Shown piece after piece: positions 40,411 through 47,788 of a stretch of DNA of 64,000 nt. Where the stretch lies: NCBI GenBank assembly GCA_021286765.1, contig JAJTBS010000002.1, positions 558,001 to 622,000 on the forward strand, read 5' to 3'. The DNA comes from Holophagaceae bacterium. Its GTDB lineage: Bacteria; Acidobacteriota; Holophagae; Holophagales; Holophagaceae. The notes under the pieces were generated by a model. The model was not told the origin of the DNA, did not search any database, and saw nothing but the letters and a program-made list of their open reading frames with translations. Positions within the stretch are counted from its first letter, which is position 1; every line of letters starts with the position of its first letter. The position numbers were made by a program, and so were the translations under genes.

Positions 40411-41960
40411 AGCCGGGAATGCTGGGCTTCGTCCCGCGGACCAGGACGGCCATGGAGTCCGTGGACCTTGGCTTGAGCCTTCTCCAAGTGCACTGGCGGG
40501 AGGTCGCAGGCGTGTGGGGACTTCAGGTCTTGGTCCTCCTTGGGTTGGTTCTCCCGTTTTTCGCCAGAGCCCCCCTCTGGTCTCTGCTGATTATCTGGTG
40601 GCTGAAGCCCTGGCTGGACCGTGGAGTCCTATTTGTCCTGAGCCGGGTCGTATTCGGGCAGTCGGCATCCCTATGGGATTTCCTGGGGGACTGGCGAGGG
40701 GTACACCGTACGGGCCTGGTGGCGGGACTGCTCTGGCGGCGTTTCTCACCCATGCGCAGCTATGTCCTGCCCGTCGCCCAATTGGAAGGCCTCCGAGGTG
40801 GTGCGTATCACACCCGTGCCCGAACTCTTACCCGGCAGGGCGGAGGCGCCGCGTTTCTTCTAACGTGCTCGGGTTGGGTCTTTACCATCCTTACCTTCAT
40901 CGGTTTCTTGGCGCTGGTCCAGGGCATGATGCCGCCAGGCAGCCGTGTGCAAGTTTGGGGCCGTTTCCAGTCCATGACGCTCGGTTATCAGTGGTTCCTT
41001 CTGGCTTCGGGAATTGTTGCGCTCACCCTCACTGAACCTCTCTTTGTTGCGGGTGGATTTGGCCTTTACCTGAACCGCCGAACTCATCTCGAGGGCTGGG
41101 ATCTTGAATTGGCCTTCCGTAGACTGGCTGCTCGCCTTGTACTGTTTGTGATTCTGCTGTTGAGCATGCCTTCGCTTCGAGCCCAACAGCCTCAGCCTGC
41201 TCCGGCCGATGAACCCTCCGCGAAGGTGGAGGTGGAAGAGCAGGCCCCGACATATCCGCCGGAAGGCCCTCTCCGACCTCTTGAGGAGGCCGGGTTGCGT
41301 GCGCAGCGGCTCCTGAAAGAGGACCCTTCATTCAAACACACTGAAGAAGTCCGGGTGCTCACCTATGAACCTTCAGGCCGGGAACCGAAGTGGCTTCGTC
41401 GTCTACTGGACGCCCTCTTCGCGAAAAAGGAGCCAATCCAGCCGTCTGAAACGAAGAGCTCGGACTTCTTAAAGGTGTTCTGGGACATCATCGCCCTAAT
41501 CGGGAAGATCCTGTTGGTGGGTGGCATCCTGGCCTTCGTACTTTGGCTGGTCTACCGATTCCGGCACCGACTTGGTCTACCCATGGCCGTGGAGGCGTCC
41601 TGGGAGGCGCCTCCTGCGGTCGCAGGTCTGGACATCCGCCTGGAGAGTCTTCCACCAGATGTTCCTGCCGCAGCTCGCATCCTCTTCGTCCAGGGGGAGG
41701 CCCGGTCGGCCTTGGCTTTGCTCTACCGAGCAGCCCTGGCCGAGCTGGTCCATCGGAAGGGAATGGAGATTCCAATCAGTGCCACGGAAGGTGATTGCCT
41801 GCGGGCGGCCGGTGAGCACCTGGAGGCGGGCCCTGCCAGCACCTTTCAGGCCTTGACCAGAACTTGGCAGAGGCTGGCGTACAAGGATGAGGTCCCCTCG
41901 CGGGAGGGCTTCGAGACATTGTGCGAGGCGTGGCCTGTGGCTTTCGGTGGACGCTCATGA
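40407..41960 (+). CDS. DUF4129 membrane protein
   Basis: The start at 40407 follows GGAAGGAGGGATCG and gives MKPGMLGFVPRTRTAMESVD; the protein is about 517 residues. The N-terminal half contains several membrane helices (LQVLVLLGLVLPFFARAPLW, TCSGWVFTILTFIGFLALVQ, LFVILLLSMPSLRAQ). A proline- and glutamate-rich loop follows, then another helix (ILLVGGILAFVLWLVYRF), then a C-terminal cytoplasmic DUF4129 domain (ALLYRAALAELVHRKGMEIP, YKDEVPSREGFETLCEAW). The arrangement is typical of the DUF4129 protein that sits between SpoIIM and DUF4350 genes. It may have a degenerate transglutaminase-related regulatory role, but this is not established. Confidence 0.8.
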   Translation: MKPGMLGFVPRTRTAMESVDLGLSLLQVHWREVAGVWGLQVLVLLGLVLPFFARAPLWSLLIIWWLKPWLDRGVLFVLSRVVFGQSASLWDFLGDWRGVHRTGLVAGLLWRRFSPMRSYVLPVAQLEGLRGGAYHTRARTLTRQGGGAAFLLTCSGWVFTILTFIGFLALVQGMMPPGSRVQVWGRFQSMTLGYQWFLLASGIVALTLTEPLFVAGGFGLYLNRRTHLEGWDLELAFRRLAARLVLFVILLLSMPSLRAQQPQPAPADEPSAKVEVEEQAPTYPPEGPLRPLEEAGLRAQRLLKEDPSFKHTEEVRVLTYEPSGREPKWLRRLLDALFAKKEPIQPSETKSSDFLKVFWDIIALIGKILLVGGILAFVLWLVYRFRHRLGLPMAVEASWEAPPAVAGLDIRLESLPPDVPAAARILFVQGEARSALALLYRAALAELVHRKGMEIPISATEGDCLRAAGEHLEAGPASTFQALTRTWQRLAYKDEVPSREGFETLCEAWPVAFGGRS

Positions 41961-43117
41961 GGAGGGTCCGCCTGCTCATCCTTGGCCTCCTGACCGTCGT
42001 GATCACTGGAGGGGTGATGCTCGTATGGATGAGCCGCCACTCGTTCCGCCGACTGCCAAAGTCCGTGGAGGTAGGATTCCGGGGTGAGGCACTGGAGAAC
42101 CACACCCTGCTGCTACAGAAGTGGCTTGAAAGCGATGGTCGGAAAGTGCTCCGGAAAGGTGGTGAACTGACCACCAGGGACCTGCCAGAGGATGGTGTTC
42201 TCATCCTTGTTCATCTGGATCAGCCAATCTCATCAAAGGAAGTGGATACGATCCTGGATTGGGTACGACGTGGGGGTCACCTGCTGACGGATGGCACTGC
42301 GGCACCATTCAACGATGACCGTGGCTTGATGGCGTTGCACAAGGCCCTAGGGGTGACTGTCAAGAACGTCCAACCAGAGGAATTCGAATTTCAACCTCAG
42401 AAACACTTGGAAGGTACGGATACGTTCCATGATGGGGAGGTGCCCTACCGTATCCGGCGCACCTCACGTTGGCGCCTGGTTCCTGACTCCAAGAATTCCT
42501 GGGACTACACCATGGGGTACAAGGATACGGAGGTGTTATTGACCCGAAAGGAGGGAAAGGGCCGCATTACCCTCACGCCCGACCTGAATTTCGTCTACCG
42601 AACCTCCCTCGCGCATCTCGATCATGCTGCCTATGTTCAGCGGCTCTTGGCGCTTCAGCCAGGTAGAGGAACGGTGGTGGTCTGGTCCCTTCCCGTCGAT
42701 CTCTCGCTGTTTTCATGGCTCTGGGCACACGCCAAGTTGTTTGTCCTGCCCCTCCTCGGACTTGTCGGAGCTTGGCTGTGGAGGGGGTGGCCGCGATTTG
42801 GCCCCCTGGTCATGGAGCCATCCCTCCGTCGGCGGTCCCTGATGGAACACCTGACCGCTAGTGCCTGGTTGATTTGGCGGAGTGGCGCAGGAGCCCATCT
42901 AGTCTCCAAGACTCGAGGAGCCTTAGAGCGGCGGGCACTTCGCATTAACCCGGCCTTTGGATCTCTGGACCTCGGCGGAAAAGCCGACTGGTTGGCTCAC
43001 ACCGTAGGTGGGAGCGCCGATGCCATTGCATCCGCCCTCGACGATCGTCCGGGACGACCCTTTCATCAGCTCGCCCAAGATCTGATCACCCTTGAACGCC
43101 TGCGTCACCGCCTTTGA
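41957..43117 (+). CDS. DUF4350 protein, single N-terminal helix
   Basis: This is a protein of about 386 residues with an N-terminal membrane segment (MRRVRLLILGLLTVVITGGV) and a periplasmic domain. The start overlaps the DUF4129 stop in ATGA. The soluble part shows the DUF4350-like GATase-type core LPEDGVLILVHLDQPISSKE and VRRGGHLLTDGTAAPFNDDR. A second membrane segment (LWAHAKLFVLPLLGLVGAWL) precedes a C-terminal region. DUF4350 partners with DUF4129 in MoxR operons. No catalytic residues can be assigned. Confidence 0.8.
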   Translation: MRRVRLLILGLLTVVITGGVMLVWMSRHSFRRLPKSVEVGFRGEALENHTLLLQKWLESDGRKVLRKGGELTTRDLPEDGVLILVHLDQPISSKEVDTILDWVRRGGHLLTDGTAAPFNDDRGLMALHKALGVTVKNVQPEEFEFQPQKHLEGTDTFHDGEVPYRIRRTSRWRLVPDSKNSWDYTMGYKDTEVLLTRKEGKGRITLTPDLNFVYRTSLAHLDHAAYVQRLLALQPGRGTVVVWSLPVDLSLFSWLWAHAKLFVLPLLGLVGAWLWRGWPRFGPLVMEPSLRRRSLMEHLTASAWLIWRSGAGAHLVSKTRGALERRALRINPAFGSLDLGGKADWLAHTVGGSADAIASALDDRPGRPFHQLAQDLITLERLRHRL

Positions 43118-43151
43118 TGGTGCGAATCCATTCCAACCTCCAGGATCCAAT

Positions 43152-44141
43152 ATGACCAACATGCTCCCCCCTCCCGAACCTGCCCGCATTCAGTGGGCCG
43201 CCGAGCAGGCTGAAGCACTGCGGACTGAAGTCCATCGGGCTCTCGTCGGCCAACAAGAAGTGGTTGGCCAGGTTCTGGCTGCCTTCCTGGCCGGGGGGCA
43301 CGTACTGCTCGAAGGCGTCCCGGGACTGGGAAAGACGCTCCTGGTGCGTGCCCTTGCGACCACTTTCCGGGGAAATTTTGCGCGAATCCAATTTACTCCC
43401 GACCTCATGCCTAGTGATGTCATGGGGCATGCCATGTGGGACATGAAAAGTGAGCAGTTCCACCTTCGAAAAGGGCCGGTCTTTACGAATCTGCTCCTGG
43501 CAGATGAGGTGAACCGAGCCCCGGCAAAGACACAGGCCGCCCTGCTGGAGGTCATGCAAGAGCAGCAGGTGAGTTTGGAAGGCCGAACGATGACCGTGGA
43601 GGCGCCATTCATGGTGCTTGCAACCCAGAATCCGATCGAACAGGAGGGTACCTACCCCCTCCCTGAAGCCCAATTGGATCGCTTCCTTCTCAAAGTGCAC
43701 ATGGGCTATCCCGATGCCTCCGAAGAGATCGCCATGGTCCGACAGGTCACCGCTGGAACCGTTGGTGATGCCCTTCGTGTCGATGGTGTTCGGCCATTGA
43801 TGGGAGCCTTGGAGGTGCTGGAACTGCAGCGTCTCTCGGCCAGCGTGCGAGTGGATGACGCGGTTCTTGACTATGCCGTTCGAGTTGTTCGCGCCACTCG
43901 CCAGTGGCCCGGCATCACCATTGGAGCCGGACCTCGGGGAGCGATTGCCCTCGTACGGGTCGTTCGCGCCCAGGCACTGTTGGATGGGCGTGACTATGCC
44001 ACGCCCGATGATGTGAAATCCATGGCCCTTCCAGTGCTTCGCCATCGCCTCCAGCGGAGTCCGGAAACCGAGATCGAAGGCCTCGGCCCTGATGATCTGC
44101 TGCAGGCGATCCTGGCCAAGGTGCCGGCCCCCCGCGCATGA
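43152..44141 (+). CDS. MoxR-family AAA+ ATPase
   Basis: This is a cytoplasmic AAA+ ATPase of 329 residues. I choose ATG 43152 (MTNMLPPPEPARIQWA), after AGGA; a TTG at 43092 would overlap DUF4350. The Walker A is LLEGVPGLGKTLLVRALA, Walker B LLLADEVNRAPAKTQAALLE, and sensor 1 LATQNPIEQEGTYPLPEAQL, ending in the C-terminal lid ATPDDVKSMALPVLRHRLQ. MoxR ATPases act as chaperones that insert metal or assemble complexes with vWA-domain partners. The operon supplies a vWA protein and the vWA-like DUF58 protein. The stop overlaps DUF58 by 4 bases. Confidence 0.92.
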   Translation: MTNMLPPPEPARIQWAAEQAEALRTEVHRALVGQQEVVGQVLAAFLAGGHVLLEGVPGLGKTLLVRALATTFRGNFARIQFTPDLMPSDVMGHAMWDMKSEQFHLRKGPVFTNLLLADEVNRAPAKTQAALLEVMQEQQVSLEGRTMTVEAPFMVLATQNPIEQEGTYPLPEAQLDRFLLKVHMGYPDASEEIAMVRQVTAGTVGDALRVDGVRPLMGALEVLELQRLSASVRVDDAVLDYAVRVVRATRQWPGITIGAGPRGAIALVRVVRAQALLDGRDYATPDDVKSMALPVLRHRLQRSPETEIEGLGPDDLLQAILAKVPAPRA

Positions 44142-45457
44142 TCCCAACCCTTCGTTTGCTCCGCATGCTGAGTGCCTTGACCATAGGTGGTCTCGCCGCC
44201 TCAGTCTGGACGCACATCATTCCGTGGTGGAAGGCCGCAGCTTGGGTGGTGATCTGCTCCTTGGCTGTCGATCTTTTGTTAGCCCTGTGGCCCAAAGAAA
44301 TCGCAGGGGAGAGGGAAGTCCCCACAAGTTTTGCCCTCGGTGAGTGGAGAGATGTGCACGTCCGTTTGCACAACCAATCCAAGTTTGGACTGAAGGTTGA
44401 AGTGTATGACCACCACCCAACCGATTTCGTGAGCCGGGGCCTGCCCTCCTCTCACGACTTGCCGGCCAGGACAATGCTCGATCAGATTTACCAGGTCCGC
44501 CCTACGGCCCGTGGCAATCATTCATTCGGCCCCATCCAGCTTCGAATGACCTCTGGGCTTGGGTTCTGGACGCGTTCACTTAAGATTCCTGCGACCTGCC
44601 CAGTCAAGGTGTTCCCGAATTTTGCCGCTGTCGCGAGATACGCGCTCTTCGCAACCGACCAACGACTCTCGTTGCTTGGGATTCTCAAACGCCCACGACG
44701 GGGAGAGGGCTTGGACTTCCACCAACTGAGAGAATATCGGCAAGGAGATACTCTCAGGCAAGTGGACTGGAAGGCTAGTGCACGAAACCGGAAGCTCATC
44801 AGTCGGGAGTACCAGGATGAGCGTGATCAACAGGTGGTCTTTTTGCTGGATTGCGGCCGCCGAATGAAACCCGTGGACGACCTGGATGGTGCAGAGCTAG
44901 GACATTTCGACCAGGCTCTCAATGCCATGTTCTTGCTTGGGTTCGTGGCATTGAAACAAGGTGATGCCGTGGGTGTTTCGACTTTTGCCGAAGATCGACC
45001 CCGCACCGTGGCGCCTCACAAGGGTCTCGCCACCCTCGAACGGCTCTTTCAAACACTATTTGATGTCCAGCCAACCACGCACGCCTCGGACTATCTGATG
45101 GCCGCTGAGCTATTCATGAAACAGTTCCGAAAGCGATGCCTCGTGGTTCTCCTCACCAATCTTCGTGATGAAGAGGACACGACTCTGCTACCTGCAATAA
45201 AGCTTCTCCGCGGCCGACACTTGGTCATGCTCGCCAACCTTCGCGAAGGCGTCATCGACGAAATACTCGCCTCGCCCGTATCCACCTTCGAGGCGGCCCT
45301 CGATCATGCGGCAGCGCACGATTACATGGCCCGGCGGGTCGAAATCTTCCAAAACCTCGCCCATTGTGGCGTTAGTGTCCTGGATGTGGCCCCAACCAGA
45401 CTCGCCACGGCGGTTGTCAATCGGTACCTGGAACTCAAGGCGAGCGGCGTTTTCTAA
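44138..45457 (+). CDS. DUF58 (vWA-like) protein, MoxR partner
   Basis: This is a 439-residue protein with two N-terminal membrane helices (MLSALTIGGLAASVWTHIIP, VVICSLAVDLLLALWP) and a soluble domain with DUF58 signatures: GEGLDFHQLREYRQGDTLRQ and VDWKASARNRKLISREYQDE. The vWA-like fold continues with VVFLLDCGRRM (here DCG, not the DxSxS MIDAS) and CLVVLLTNLRDEEDT. DUF58 is the standard companion of MoxR. The start overlaps the MoxR stop (ATGA), so the two are coupled. It closes the operon. Confidence 0.9.
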   Translation: MIPTLRLLRMLSALTIGGLAASVWTHIIPWWKAAAWVVICSLAVDLLLALWPKEIAGEREVPTSFALGEWRDVHVRLHNQSKFGLKVEVYDHHPTDFVSRGLPSSHDLPARTMLDQIYQVRPTARGNHSFGPIQLRMTSGLGFWTRSLKIPATCPVKVFPNFAAVARYALFATDQRLSLLGILKRPRRGEGLDFHQLREYRQGDTLRQVDWKASARNRKLISREYQDERDQQVVFLLDCGRRMKPVDDLDGAELGHFDQALNAMFLLGFVALKQGDAVGVSTFAEDRPRTVAPHKGLATLERLFQTLFDVQPTTHASDYLMAAELFMKQFRKRCLVVLLTNLRDEEDTTLLPAIKLLRGRHLVMLANLREGVIDEILASPVSTFEAALDHAAAHDYMARRVEIFQNLAHCGVSVLDVAPTRLATAVVNRYLELKASGVF

Positions 45458-45645
45458 CCTGCAACCAATGGACAAGCGCCTATCGTCAAATGACTGGCCT
45501 GAGAGCTGAAGACATTAACTGACGAAATGGCATCGTCGATCTCGTCGACAATTGTTCATCGACTAGGCTGCCTGTCGGACGACCTTCGGATAGACGGAAG
45601 GTAGAAATGCTTCCATAGGAAGGTCAGGGACTATTTGTTAAGTGG

Positions 45646-46149
45646 CTAGGCAGCCATCGCTGCCTTCTTTAAACGCCACTTTACCAAGTATCCAAGTGCC
45701 AATAAATATGGAAACAGTAAACAAGCGATGATGACGAGAAATACACCACAGATCAGGAACCCCATGAGTAGGGAGTCTTGTCCCTGTTTTAGAACGAAGG
45801 CTGTAAGGGCGTAAGGGAAGGCTCCGAGCCCAGAGCAGGCTAGGACGCTTAGCAGAATTCGAGGCGTTTTCTGGAACATGAATCGGTTGGCGTGGAGGGC
45901 AAAGGCATTTATGAGCAATGTTGATGTGATAAAGGCACATCCCAATGCGATTCCCAGTAACACGTCGTCCTTCGGTTTGGTGGTGAACGAGGACACCTCT
46001 TCGTACAGACCGTAGGCGCCTATCGCAGCGAAGGGCAGGGAGAAGATTGCCCCGAAGAACCAGGCCCACTTCGATTGGACCAATTCTGCACCAGGCTCTT
46101 CGAGAATGGTGCTTGGAGGGGCATAGGGTGAATCCATTGGGTGGTCCAT
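45646..46149 (-). CDS. Hypothetical four-helix membrane protein
   Basis: This is a 167-residue protein with an N-terminus MDHPMDSPYAPPSTILEEPG and about four membrane segments (WAWFFGAIFSLPFAAIGAY, LLGIALGCAFITSTLLINAF, ILLSVLACSGLGAFPYALTA, LICGVFLVIIACLLFPYLLA). A positively charged tail closes it. I do not recognise a family, and the sequence has a lower GC codon choice than its neighbours. It shares an (N/S)PYxxP tail with the RDD proteins at 38247 and 46231. It lies opposite in strand to the MoxR operon, convergent with DUF58. Confidence 0.65.
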   Translation of the reverse strand: MDHPMDSPYAPPSTILEEPGAELVQSKWAWFFGAIFSLPFAAIGAYGLYEEVSSFTTKPKDDVLLGIALGCAFITSTLLINAFALHANRFMFQKTPRILLSVLACSGLGAFPYALTAFVLKQGQDSLLMGFLICGVFLVIIACLLFPYLLALGYLVKWRLKKAAMAA

Positions 46150-46230
46150 TGGTTCAGCAATGATGGACGTAAGATGCCCACTAGTGTGAGCAGCGGATTG
46201 AAAACGAGTCCCGAGAATCAGTCGCTAGTC

Positions 46231-46752
46231 TCAGGCTTTTACAACTATGGTGTTTGCCAATTGATCATGCAGGCAGCGGCGGCTATCTCGGAAAATGAGC
46301 AAGACATCAACCAGCGATACGATTCCACCGAGAATTGGGATCTGCTGGGCAAACGAAAACACCAATCGACGCTTGATGAAGGAATCAAACAGAGAAGGAA
46401 CCTCACCGGTCGGCTTGATGATCTTGATGCCGCAGATTTTTTTTCCGACGGTCTGGCCATTTCTTCGCAGGAAGACGCCATTGATGGCAAGGTCAATGAG
46501 CCCGCCGATGGCTACAGCGCAAATCGAGAGGAGAATCCCTTTCACGCCCGGCACCTTATCCCAAAATCGCTCCTGGAATGCCGCGTAGAAGGCCCATAGC
46601 ATTAGGGCAACTGGAATGGCGAGGATAAGCCCGTCCAGAATGCTGGCCCCGAGCCGCGTTCCCCTCTCTGCAAGTTCGATGTGATCGGATGCCGCAGCAT
46701 CCTCACGCAAAAGTTCGGAATTAGGTGGTGAATATGGGTTGTATGCGGTCAT
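46231..46752 (-). CDS. RDD-family membrane protein, third copy
   Basis: This is a 173-residue RDD protein whose start is the ATG at 46750-46752 (MTAYNPYSPPNSELL), after AAGGAA; a 14-residue longer frame to 46794 is unlikely. It shows ERGTRLGASILDGLILAIPV, GGLIDLAINGVFLRRNGQTV and a tail SRRCLHDQLANTIVVKA. The order matches the RDD protein at 38247 closely (ADRGTRLGAKILDGVIFGGG and DRRCIHDLMADTIVVKV), so the two are paralogues on opposite strands about 8 kb apart. It lies 81 bases from the four-helix protein gene in the same direction. Confidence 0.85.
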   Translation of the reverse strand: MTAYNPYSPPNSELLREDAAASDHIELAERGTRLGASILDGLILAIPVALMLWAFYAAFQERFWDKVPGVKGILLSICAVAIGGLIDLAINGVFLRRNGQTVGKKICGIKIIKPTGEVPSLFDSFIKRRLVFSFAQQIPILGGIVSLVDVLLIFRDSRRCLHDQLANTIVVKA

Positions 46753-46933
46753 AGAAAATTCCTTGGCGACGGTTCCTGGTTTTGTTCGGACCAAACCTTC
46801 GAACTCACCGAAAAGTAAAGCAGACCGGTCGGTGGTTTAAAACCTAGAATTTGGAATAAAAATGAGAAGGAACTCATAGCCCAAGGAGGAGAGGGAATTG
46901 GTTCTTCGGCCCCGGTACGATTTGAAGCTAAAT

Positions 46934-46964
46934 CCAGGGGTGCCTAGTGAGGGCCATCCCCTGG
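46934..46964. repeat. Inverted repeat in the spacer before the DUF3142 gene
   Basis: CCAGGGG (46934-46940) and CCCCTGG (46958-46964) form a perfect 7-base stem with a 17-base loop, in the 244-base spacer between the RDD gene and the DUF3142 gene. The role is unknown. Confidence 0.3.
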
Positions 46965-47038
46965 TCACCCCATCTCGCCTTCCACGCAGATCTTCTCGCC
47001 AGGGGATTTCCTGCTAGGCTTTCCTCGCATTTTGCGGG

Positions 47039-47788
47039 GTGAAGGTGGTTCGGCGAGCTTGGTTTGTCGCATGGATGGGGTTTGCCTTGGCTCCCGCGAT
47101 GGCGACGCCTCAGAAAGAGAAGACGGGTCTTCCTTCCGTGGTGCTCTGGGCCTGGGAGCGGACAGAGGACCTACGTTTTCTCAAACCGGGGGAGGCCGGT
47201 GTGGCCTTCCTGGCGCGGACCGTCGAGGTGGATCGTAAAGGTCAAAAAGTTCGGTCCCGACGCAACCCACTCCATGTTCCGCCTGGCACGCCTCTCGTGG
47301 CCGTGGTGCGGTTGGAGCTTCATCAACCGGGCCCCTCGAACGAACAAGGCGGGGAAATCGTGAAGGCCATCCGGGACCTCTGGGACCTGCCAGGCGTCCT
47401 GGGGCTCCAGATCGATTTCGATGCCACACGATCCCAGCGGGCCTTCTACCGGGACCTCCTCCACCGACTCCAGAAGACAAGACCTCCTTGCATGACCTTG
47501 ACCATCACCGCCTTGGGCTCGTGGTGTCTGGGTGACCCTTGGATCCGGGGCCTCCCCGTGGACGAAGCGGTTCCCATGCTCTTCCAGATGGGGCCAGAGT
47601 CCACAGCCGTTAGAGAAGCGTTGGCCCGACGGGGGGATTTCACGGTCTCGCTGGCCCGGTCATCTGTCGGATATAGCCTCGACGAGCCCTTCCTCCCGGT
47701 ACCCAGCGGTCGCCGTGTCTATGTCTTCAATCCCCGCCCCTGGACGGAGCGGGATTTCCACGCACTGAAAGCGAGGCTCGGCCAATGA
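47039..47788 (+). CDS. DUF3142 domain protein, exported
   Basis: This is a 249-residue protein with a signal peptide (AWFVAWMGFALAPAMATP). The start is a GTG at 47039. The body matches DUF3142, with VLWAWERTEDLRFLKPGEAG, GVLGLQIDFDATRSQRAFYR and MTLTITALGSWCLGDPW. DUF3142 proteins have a TIM-barrel-like fold related to glycosidases and usually lack a known substrate. The conserved acidic IDFDAT is present. Its stop overlaps the next gene start by 4 bases (ATGA), so it is co-translated with an 865-residue protein of unknown function. Confidence 0.82.
   Translation: MKVVRRAWFVAWMGFALAPAMATPQKEKTGLPSVVLWAWERTEDLRFLKPGEAGVAFLARTVEVDRKGQKVRSRRNPLHVPPGTPLVAVVRLELHQPGPSNEQGGEIVKAIRDLWDLPGVLGLQIDFDATRSQRAFYRDLLHRLQKTRPPCMTLTITALGSWCLGDPWIRGLPVDEAVPMLFQMGPESTAVREALARRGDFTVSLARSSVGYSLDEPFLPVPSGRRVYVFNPRPWTERDFHALKARLGQ

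Noticed and set aside
45466..45645. Inverted repeat ACCTTC/GAAGGT between DUF58 and the convergent membrane protein gene as a terminator
   Set aside because: Stem of 6 bases without a T-run on either strand; too weak to call.
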